A stretch of 64,000 nucleotides of DNA from positions 267,852 through 331,851 of the forward strand of contig NW_019773859.1 of NCBI RefSeq assembly GCF_001039355.2, written 5' to 3'. Below the pieces are notes generated by a model. It was not told the DNA's origin. It saw only the letters and a list, made by a program, of their open reading frames with translations, and ran no database searches. Within the stretch, counting starts at the first letter, position 1; each line of letters opens with the position of its first letter. The stretch is from Lingula anatina (lineage: Eukaryota; Brachiopoda; Lingulata; Lingulida; Lingulidae). Shown piece after piece: positions 13,191-22,455 of the stretch. A program made the position numbers and the translations under genes.

Positions 13191-16135
13191 TCAGCTAAAT
13201 CCCCAAAATGAACTTGGTTTGTCACTTATGTCTCTTTCTCTTTTCACAAAAGCAGAAAACGAAGAAATACAGTTAAGGATGGTGTGGTCAGCCTGTCCAA
13301 GGATGGCTAGATCTATCTGTGGTAGCCAGGGGTCAAGGTGGTGTACTTTTACCTGGAATATCATTTTACTTCTCTTTAAATCATTCGGGTTATTTCACAA
13401 TGAATTAATTAGAAACAGGTGTAAGCTGCATTTTGAACAAATATACTCCAAACTAAATTTGAAAATGTTGAAACAAATGTTTATATTTCTTTAAAAAGTA
13501 TATATAAATACCACAATTAAATAGACATAATACCTTTTGTGGTTTCAAATGATCTTCTATTTCTTTAATCATAGGGTTTTTATCTGTTGCTACATAAATA
13601 TGCTTGGCCCTGGTCTTTATCAAAATGTTTTTGGTCAATCTGAAAATAAGGAAAAATTCAAGTGCATTATAGTTTATTTGGTCTATGACTTGTTCCTTAA
13701 CTGTGTCTATCCATAAACCCAGAGGCTCCCATTTTGTCATAAATGAATTTTTATAGAAGTCTCCTCATAAAAGAAACTTACCTGAGAATTTCTTCTTTTG
13801 GTGGAAAGCACATCTTCACTGTAACTTTTCTATCAGCCCCTGAATACCCCAGACACTGTGGTGATGCCATGTAGGTAGGAAGACCATCTGCATGCTCACA
13901 GGCACGCTCCTTCAAAAAATTATACAACATCAAAACATAGAAGACAAAAAATAATAATAAAAGTTATTTTAAAAAAATCCTACATACCAATATAAAGTCT
14001 ATTACATGTATATCTTTTAAAAGCTACACATGTATCAGAACACTGATGTGGAAAGGTCTTACAAGAGGCTCTCACCCAGTCAACATTATTCCTTAGATGA
14101 ATACCAATAAATGAATCGCCTTGGAATGTTTTACTTATATAGTCCTGAGCTTCTTTTTCTATTGCCTCTGACCACTGGAAATACTTGTGTAGCTTTACGT
14201 GTCTCTGTGCCACAGGAAACCTGGCAGGTGCCCCTTTGAATGCCATGACAGGGTACTTGTCAGGAGGGTACCTGAGGATATTTTTATAGTTTATAGGCAT
14301 TAATGTGTTTTATCAATTCAGAAAAGGAGGATCAAATATCAGTAAGTCAATAAAAATAGCATTTACCCTGGGAAAATTAGTTAAGTATTTTGTAAGAGTT
14401 AGTTGCAGGAAAATCTTTCGCTGGGCACCTTTAAGTTGAGAAATTTACCCAATCTTGATAATAATGCTTTTATGCACAGTTCACCATTTCTCAAATTTTA
14501 CAATGTTCCATATAAATATTTTATATCAGTTGAGAATGAAAGCAAAAAGAAAAAAATGCTGGTAAACTGTAAAACTTACATGGATTTCCATTTATCAATG
14601 TAACTCTCTTCATATGTGAGATCATAAAAGACATAGTCATCAAAATCAACATTCAGTCCATCCCAGAAAGGTCCAAAGGGATTACCTAAATGAAAGAAAG
14701 CAAGTTAAAACTACAAAATAACAAAAAACTAATTGATAGTGATACACAATAAAGTCATAATTTTAGATAAATAAGGGTGTAAAAAAACTGACAAAAAATG
14801 TCACCTACCATGACAGTTTTATCAAACTTTTCCCTTATATTAAAAAGACATCATATTCAAATAATATAATGGTTATAATGACACATCTTGCCATTTTTTT
14901 TAAATAATTTGCCTTAAATGTTTACAAGAAAAATTGTTGTATAATAATATCACATTTATCTTGGAAATGTTTTAGTAGTTTTAACAAGGATTTTTCCAAT
15001 ACCTTGTTTCATTCCACATTTCTTATCTTTGACTGATGGAGCTTGCCAGCACCAGCCAAAGCGCTGCCCTGGTGGCCAGTGTTCTGGTGCCAGGTGCTGC
15101 ATGAAGTCCTCTGCTAAAATTACTCTGTGGTACTCTTTCACTGGCTCCACTTTAAACCAGTCATTGAATGGAACGTTTTTCTGGCAGAGATTAGAACTAA
15201 ATGATTAAACAAGTCAGTTGTAAACAGGTTCAGAAAAGACTTTGATAACGAACTTATAGAGATATTTTCTGCATGTATGCTGCTCATTTACTAAGCAAAA
15301 TTTACTCTGCTATCATTTAAAAAATATGAATGAAACCTTAATCTCACCATGATTCACTTGATTTTAAAGTGATCTTTGTAATATTTTATAAAATCTATTT
15401 CATTCATATTTTTATATTAATATTGCATTTTTCACTTAAAAAGAAAGAAAAAGGATGGAAAGAAAAAAAAGAAAGAAAGAAGAAGAAAGCAGGAGAATAC
15501 TTACATATGTTCTCCAGGGTGGAAGAACCAGTGTTCTGTCCAAAGCTTTTGCAAATCCCAGTGCACCCAAGTAGTGGTCTGCTTGATTTCCAAAACGACC
15601 TACATTTTGAAAGCAGCTATTCCTACATTCATGATCAAAAAGGGATTTTGTATGTTTATTCAACTATTCAAAATGTTGATAAAATAATGATCTATAATCC
15701 TGCCTTCAGGTTCTACATTAATTTTATCCTTTTCAATGAAATTAACCAGTCATCATTTCAACTCATGGATGTGTTGGAATTTCCCAAAAATTTAATTCTT
15801 TGCTAAATAAATGTCTAATATGCACCAAAGATCTTTATTAATTTTTATTTCTTTAACACATACAGTCTTCAACTTGAATAACTTAACACCAAGCATTTTT
15901 AAAACTATAATCCCATAAAGCTCAAAAATTTGTAAATATTAATTATTCCACTTTCAATTTTATTTGTAAACAGATCTATTTATTTATCTATTATAATATT
16001 ATATATTTTATCTATTTATTACATATATTTATTTATTATTTACATTTTTATATTCATTTTATTTAATCATTATTTCATTTATTTATATCATTATAATTAT
16101 TTATTTTATTTTTCAAATTAATAATTTAATTATTG

Positions 16136-16171
<36 letters not shown>

Positions 16172-16678
16172 TTATCCTCACTATTATTTGAAAAACGCAT
16201 TGAAATTATTAATTCTGGCGTTTGATGCTGGCACTGCCTTAGAATCATATCATGAAAAAAGTGAGTTTGCTTTCTTTAGTTCTTTTATAACAATAAAGAT
16301 CATTCAATTAACTCATTCTCAAATGCAACGAGAAAAACTATTATTAATATAATAACAGAAATAAATTGAATTGAATATATATAATATATTATTAATAACC
16401 GCTACTGCAATAAATACAATATATTCGAAATGAATGGAAACTCAACGTATTACCCTATTCCTAAAGTCTTTGCCCAAATTTAATCACAACTTACCCATGC
16501 ACGGGCAAAAAATTATATAACCATTTGCATCCCAAATGAATGACTCTGAGGGTTCCTTGTACAAGTTGGAGCTGCTTGGCCTGTCGGCATCGCCGCTGGC
16601 TTTTGCCTCACTTTGATTTTCACCAACAGAAAATGTACATATCAACAATAGAAAAAACATTGAAAATACAACGTCCAT
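13191..16678 (-). CDS. POFUT1: GDP-fucose protein O-fucosyltransferase 1
   Basis: ER-luminal GT65 enzyme that adds O-linked fucose to Ser/Thr in EGF repeats of Notch, its ligands and related proteins. Exons, high to low: 16678-16495, 15599-15505, 15180-15003, 14685-14580, 14271-14076, 13909-13782, 13639-13534, 13352-13191. These give 384 aa against 388 in human. An N-terminal hydrophobic stretch (residues 4-17) is a signal peptide. Family motifs follow in order: [57 protein letters not shown] (R248 aligns with the catalytic Arg240 of human), [38 protein letters not shown] and PSSFWGF. Two features are odd: the protein stops at FWGFS with no KDEL-like ER-retrieval tetrapeptide (human RDEF, Drosophila HEEL), and the usual FIGNC reads TILNC. 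It is divergent from MRPS18A and convergent with PRIM2. Confidence 0.97.
15437..15492 (+). repeat. polypurine (GAAA-rich) tract
   Basis: Imperfect AAAG/GAAA repeat that lies, on the transcribed strand, as a polypyrimidine tract just downstream of the POFUT1 exon 2 donor (GT at 15503-15504). Confidence 0.8.
15960..16175. repeat. (ATTT)n microsatellite in very AT-rich DNA
   Basis: In POFUT1 intron 1 the sequence is almost pure A/T with degenerate ATTT units. It ends in a clean (ATTT)n run of about 9 units at 16139-16173. Confidence 0.9.
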
Positions 16679-16827
16679 AGTTCCGCTAACTAAACACGAA
16701 TGACTGAATGTATGGAACTACGCAACGGATATAACAAAGTGGAAATCAACTACACTGGCAAGTGCGGGTAATACATTTCCATTTACCTAGGCGCAGCCAT
16801 GATACAAGAGCCCGGATGTGAAACAAA
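16679..16827. promoter_or_regulatory. bidirectional promoter/5' UTR between POFUT1 and MRPS18A
   Basis: 149 bp separate the divergent start codons. There is no TATA box. An ETS-like CCCGGAT occurs at 16814-16820, and a GCGCAGCCATG stretch at 16791-16801 resembles a YY1 core. The ATG in that stretch (16799) opens a 17-codon frame that is out of register with MRPS18A and overlaps its start. Shared promoter activity is inferred from spacing. Confidence 0.6.
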
Positions 16828-17487
16828 ATGGCTGGGGTCTGTGCTCGCTTAAAGTTCATGCGATTTAACAATGGGATTTTGTCATCATTACGTACATTCC
16901 TTCCCATGACGAAGAATACTGAAGCTCTAGTTAAGCGACCACAAAGTTTGGACAATATACAGGCGCGGATGTTCTCACTAACAAGCGTAAGAGGGTTAAA
17001 AGAAATTCGCAAAACCATGGAAGGAGACACGCTCGTTGTCGAGGGAGTTAACGTCGACTCTCATTTCAAGGACCACGTTATTAAACTGCCAGAAAAAGAA
17101 GGAGACCCCCATGCTTGCCCGCTGTGTAAACTTGATCTTGAATTACGTTATACAGACGTTTTAATTTTGAGCCAGTTCCTTCGACCAGATGGGTGTATTT
17201 TACCAAGATATGTAACTGGTCTATGTCTACGAAAGCAAAAGTTAGTGATGAAACTGGTACAGCAAGCGCAGAGAGCGGGCCTCATGCCAAACTTAAGACC
17301 GGTCATATTGGATGGACCTCCTAGAACTCACCTGAGAAAAACGTGGAAGTGGAAGAAGTACAATGTATACTATGAAGACCCACATTGGAGTGAACATCGT
17401 TTTGCCCGTGGAAGAAGCAATATTTACCCGAAAAATTACATGAAAAAGCACAGAGACGAATGGATCAAAGATAATAGGCCCTATTAA
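16828..17487 (+). CDS. MRPS18A: mitochondrial ribosomal protein S18A (mL66)
   Basis: Nuclear-encoded mitochondrial ribosomal protein of the bS18 family. The S18A paralogue is found in the large mitoribosomal subunit (mL66). It is a single uninterrupted exon of 219 aa; the human protein is 196 aa. The first ~50 residues are basic and poor in acidic residues, like a mitochondrial targeting peptide. The S18 domain follows with a CPLC pair (C97, C100), LILSQFLRPDGCILPRYVTGLC (split here as LILSQFLRP and ILPRYVTGLC), AQRAGLMPNLRP and a basic C-terminal extension rich in Trp/Lys/Tyr. The start is the first in-frame ATG. AATAAA at 17865-17870 probably ends the message. The lack of introns, when every neighbour is split, could mean intron loss or an old retrocopy. 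The position at a shared promoter argues for a working gene. Confidence 0.95.
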   Translation: MAGVCARLKFMRFNNGILSSLRTFLPMTKNTEALVKRPQSLDNIQARMFSLTSVRGLKEIRKTMEGDTLVVEGVNVDSHFKDHVIKLPEKEGDPHACPLCKLDLELRYTDVLILSQFLRPDGCILPRYVTGLCLRKQKLVMKLVQQAQRAGLMPNLRPVILDGPPRTHLRKTWKWKKYNVYYEDPHWSEHRFARGRSNIYPKNYMKKHRDEWIKDNRPY

Positions 17488-17864
17488 TGTTGGATGGCAT
17501 CTTCACCTCAGACTGAGACCTGAGACTCAATGCCAATGAAAAAAACTTTCTCGTGCAGAAGGCTTGAACAGACCAAAACTTGGATTGTGTTTAAACGTTT
17601 GAAAGTCAGAAAGTATCATTCTGAAACTTTGTCAGACATTTTAAGAGTGCGAGTTACTTATTATTGAAGGCTAATAAGAAACCATGTTCATGAAAAAAAT
17701 ATTAGGCCCTGAAATTTTGCTTGACGTATTTGGCATCTAACAATGCCACGTTGCCGTGTTCAATGCTGTAGTATTCAGCATTGAATCTGAAACGTAACAT
17801 AAAAGCTTACGTTGTCACAGAGATTTATATAGGCCTATGTAGTTTCCGCCGTTTCATTTCTCAT

Positions 17865-17870
17865 AATAAA
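17865..17870 (+). terminator. polyadenylation signal AATAAA for MRPS18A
   Basis: AATAAA 378 bp after the MRPS18A stop on the coding strand. 17871-18418 has no coding content and is probably the junction with the convergent gene's 3' UTR. Confidence 0.65.
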
Positions 17871-18418
17871 ACGTAGTTTTCATTTTCTTTTGTTTGAGTA
17901 ATGTCATTTATTTTCACAAAGAAAACGTTTTCAAAATACAAGTCTGAAAATTATCATAGAATAAGAAGTTTCTTTATAGATAAGGTGGAGCGATCGCGGA
18001 GTTGGATAGACTAAACGGACTTGTAAATTATTTGTCATAAATAGGTTTTCATGTCAACATTTATTTTTTGAAATTGAAACCTCATGGGTGCAAAAGTTCA
18101 CACTTATGATTGGAAATGATTGATTACTTTAAACACATAAGTACATTATTTTAATAATGTTAAAACACTTATCTTGGACCAAATGCAACTACTAATCAAG
18201 AACGACAAGCAAAGATCTCAAACATACATCTAGTGGACTTCTATATTACACTAAATTATTATATAGGCCTTATACTCAGTTCGGTTATAAAAAGAAATGC
18301 CGTACTGTAGGGCTATTTCTGTTGGACTTCTGACGATAAATGGCGATGATCACGTTTCTTGATGAAACGGCGTCTGTAACATAAAGCTAAAATGTCTTTT
18401 AACTTTCTAGTTTTATTG

Positions 18419-21400
18419 TCAGTAATTATCTAAAAGCCCATACTCTGGCTGTTTATCAGAAGAAAAGTAGCTGTTCCCACTGGACCCATTCCTCTTGTGT
18501 TGATTTGGCAGTGTCTCATGCCCTCTTGGAGAAGGCCCACGCCCACTCTGACGACTGTGATGCTGGCCAACATTTGCTTCAGGCTCAATGCCCCTGGGAG
18601 AAGGTCCCCGCCCGCCCTGACGTAACTGTTGTTGACTGAAATCCTCATTGGTGCCCGTGCTTCTTGGAGACGGTCCACGTCCTCCGTGGCGGAACTGTTG
18701 CGGGTCCAAATCCGGTTCGGTCTGAGTGTTTCTGGGAGACGATCCCCGCGACCCTTGTCGAATCTGTTTCTGGCTGATGTTCGAACCGCTGTCCGGAGTC
18801 CTTGAAACTCCTTGGCTGCGCATCGGTTGATGGCCGAAATCGGGACTGATACCAGAGCCTTTGGAAGATGGTCCGCGCCCAATATGACGCACAGGTTGTC
18901 GGCTTATGTCTGGACCGTCATCGATGTCCCAACGGGAGTCCAGTCCACCTCGGTCGCGCAGCTGTTGCTGGCCGAAGTCAAGCCCGGTATCGTTGCCCCT
19001 ATAAAGCCCATAGCTACCTTGGTGCGATACCTGTTGCTGACTGATGTCTTGCACAGTACCTGTAGCTCTTCCCAACCCGTTCCCAGCTGAACGCATTTGC
19101 TGTGCATCGTACTGATCGTAGTCCTCGCCTGCTTTGGGATCAATAAGCGTGCCATCTTTTCCGCGCACATGGTTTTGACCGTAGTGCGTGCCGGTCCCAC
19201 TCAGAGACCGGTGCCCACTTTGGCTTTGCATCTGTCGCTGGCCGTAGTCCGGAGCTTCACCATAGTCAGGGTAGTCTTTGTCTTCGTCTTCAACATAAAC
19301 TTTCAAGCCTCCACTAAACATCTCCACTTCTCGAACCGAGGGTGGGGCTGTAGGCGGGACAGAGTTAAACCTGGAAATTTAAACCGGTATTTACAGTGTC
19401 AAAATCTGATTTAAAAAAGTTAATTGTGCATATTTTCCATTTCAAATTTAAGTGCTTATTACTTCGGCATATTGACATATTTACTGCACCATATTAGATA
19501 AGGCGGTATATATATTTTTCTTCTCTCTCTCTCCGCGCGCGCGCGCGCGTATGTGTGTGTGTGTCCTTAAAATCAAACTTATAGTACTGATGAATAGCAT
19601 GCTTATCAAAATGACCTGAAGATCTTTGTGATTGAAAAAGATATATTTGTCTATCTTACGTCTTTACACCACTAGACACGACATCTGGGACCTGACTCTG
19701 ATATGACCCCGGCCTTAAGCCTGGACTGCGCTGCTTTATTACTTCACAGAGCTTATACTGGATTTCCTGTGCTTCTCTTTGAATGCGATACACGTCTTCT
19801 CGGCAGCAAAGAGCCTCTTCCCGCTTTTGGAAATTTTCTAAGGTCTTTGCTACATGAATATTCAGCTTATCGGCAAAGATGTCGCCCAGGCTAACTGCAA
19901 TTGATTCTGCGGTTATGTCCACCTTTTCTTTGGCACGCACCGCGAGCGGTTCCCGAAACTGGTCGGTGTTAACAGGACATCCAAAGAAAAGATATTTCAT
20001 GGATTCAAATGTCTCAAGAACCCCCTCTTTCACATCTACAAGGGTCTTATGGATTTCATCCATTAAGTTTGTGAAAAGAAGTGTATCATATGCGCTTGGT
20101 AGAGTGTCTGGGGTTCCAGCGAAGAATTTTATAATTTCTTTGAAAGCAGGGTCGACGCGCGCCTTCAGCTTCTCTGTGTTCAAATTCGTCTGCTTCCATG
20201 CAAGAAAGATCTCTTCTGTCACAGCAGATGCCACTCTTTCAAAGATGTAATCAACGATCTGTGTTCGAAAATCTTGAATGCCCATGTAGAAAACCACATT
20301 GGGGTCTTGTCCCACGAAGTCTTTCCCACGTTTCAGGCGACATTCGCGAGCGTAGGTCAGAAACTGGCGTGCGGAGACATTTGATAGCCATTCATGCGCT
20401 TCGTGCACCAAACGTCCTTTGTCTTGCTCCAATTTTACCATCATTTCATCGGTTGCACTTTTTATGCTTTCCCTGCTGTTTTTTATATCAACTAACTCGC
20501 GCTCCGAGGCATTGAGCGTTGCGGTTATTTCGCGTAGAAGTAAGGTCAGGTGATGGTTAATTCTCTCTAGAAAAGTCAGCGTTAGTTCTTGTTTCAGAAG
20601 ACCTCTTCCAAGAGTGTAGAACCTGTGGTGTCGTGAGGGCTTGCATAAGCGACTCATGATTCTAGCCACATCTTCCTTGTTATCTTCGTCGATTATCGCA
20701 AACACCAATCTCTCTTGCTGTTCTCTGTTCAGCCGATGGAAAGCTCGCTGTAGGACGGCTTGTTCCTGAAGAACAACAACCACAAAATGGGAAATACAAA
20801 AAGATATACAATTATAATTTTGTTATTGTGACCTATTGTGAATAAGGAAGAAGCCCCGAGAAAAGTTTTTATTAATAGGAGTTCGAGTTGGAGTTATAAA
20901 CTTAAATTGTTGAAAATTTTAATATTTGAAATAAGTAAAACATCGATCGTGACATTTACGCTTCATTTGTAACATGTGAAAACAGGCCATAAAAAAGAAA
21001 AAAGACTCATACTAATGTCAAATGTCTCTAGAACTCCCTGATTAGGAACCATACATGTTGAAAATACACGACTGGATTTTTTTTTCCGTAGTTTCCCAGT
21101 GACATCCCATTAAATATGCATGGCCTTTGTACATGTATTAAAGTTTATGAAGCCAGCAGAAAGAGATAAAAATAATCTATTGCGCATCAACCCACAAGGA
21201 ACCAGTCAGATGTTGATATTTTATTGACATTTCAATTAATAAATTTATGTGCAAAATTTTTAGAAGAATAAAAGGATATTGTTAAAGTTACACCATGGAA
21301 TCGTTTCATTTGTTTCTGCAAAGTTTGAAGACATTGAATCTGTACGTTATGTTACATAAATTTTAAAAAAATCACAATAGAGAAAGGTATGGTATGCGCT

Positions 21401-22455
21401 TGTTGAAGTCGATAAAGTGTATTTTCCACTACGAAAGGCATGTGTTTATGTATTCTTTCGAACTCCTAAGAGGGAAAAGCCTCTCACAATCCATTAATTA
21501 AAAATGAAATTCCCTCTGTTTAGAAGGAATTGCGTACACATTGCAATTCTTGTCCCGGGATGGTACAAGAGGCACATGCACAGTGCTCCTCGACTCAATT
21601 TTCTGAACCGAAATTATTGTCCAGATTACGTGGTAAGACATCCTTGATGATATGCATTAAGAACAAGAGTCTTTTCTAATGAATAGTCTCATTTGAATCC
21701 TTGGAGATTAGCATGTTTCAGATTAACAATATTCGAACAACCCCTTGACGAACAGAAGATCAATAACGATATCGCCTTTCGATATCGTATCAGTGTTGAG
21801 GCAACGGGTCAGTGCACCTCATTACGTTTCACAATACATAACGAATGCAAACAAGCTGCCGACAATCTATCGCACCTGTAGTGATTATATTCTTCAATGT
21901 CAAGATGTGATACTGGTTATTTTTCTAACGTGTTTTAAAAACGTTGCTATAGAGAATTTCCTTTTGATCTCACTGATTGTCTGTCTGTCTGTACCTCTCT
22001 GTTTTTGTGTGCTCATGCGTGCGCGTATGCATGGGTGTGTTTGCAAGTTATTACGTGTATTTTAACCTTACCTCTTGGTCTGGCACGTCCGTAACAAGGC
22101 AAATGACCGGAGCAACTCTATTCTCCGCCACCCGTTTGTAGAAACTCTCCAACCCGAAACAGTCATGTTTGTCACACTCTACGGACAATTCATCGTCTAG
22201 TACCGTGTATGGAGCCTCAGAATGTAGGTTCTCATGGTCAGCGACTGTAGGAAATCTTTGGGCGCAGAACACTACGATCTCAAATTCGGCATACTGAAAT
22301 AGCGGCAATGCTACACCGAAGGAGACGTTTTTCTTGTTGGGCACTTCGGCTCGCAGTCTCAGCAAACTGTCAAAATAGAAGCTGTAAAGGTGCCATTGCT
22401 TGGTTCGTGCTGGGATCAGCCTATGATGGATAAGTTGCACTGTTCCACTTGCCAT
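18419..22455 (-). CDS. uncharacterised protein: helical core plus 23-residue repeat tail
   Basis: I do not recognise this gene. Three exons, 22455-22072, 20765-19660 and 19370-18419, join in phase with GT-AG borders to give 813 aa. The start is firm because an in-frame TAA lies three codons upstream (TAATCTAAAATG). A likely 5' UTR splice acceptor (TTTTTCAG) lies near 22480. Residues 1-160 are mixed alpha/beta in character and include VAPVICLVTDVPDQ, which faintly recalls a nucleotide-binding strand, but no P-loop is seen. Residues ~160-490 are charged, heptad-like and probably helical (ITATLNASERELVDIK, EEIFLAWKQTNLNTEK, VDVKEGVLETFESMKYLFFG). Residues ~500-813 are disordered, rich in Gly/Ser/Arg/Gln, with 10-11 tandem units ending in GRGPSPRG. 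There is no signal peptide or membrane segment, so it is probably cytosolic or nuclear. AATAAA directly follows the stop (18417-18412); another lies near 18060. Confidence 0.8.
18509..19252 (-). repeat. coding tandem repeats, ~23 residues each
   Basis: Within the last exon of the uncharacterised gene, residues ~537-784 form 10-11 degenerate units. Each has the pattern [P/E]D[F/I/Y][S/G]-Q-x-Q-[L/V/M]-R, then a Gly/Arg stretch. The C-terminal copies carry GGRGPSPRG almost unchanged while the N-terminal copies have drifted, as in arrays that expand at one end. Confidence 0.9.
19521..19564. repeat. compound (TC)n(CG)n(TG)n repeat
   Basis: In intron 2 of the uncharacterised gene. A CT run passes into about 8 CG units and then about 7 TG units. 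The last ~30 bp alternate pyrimidine and purine strictly. Confidence 0.95.
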
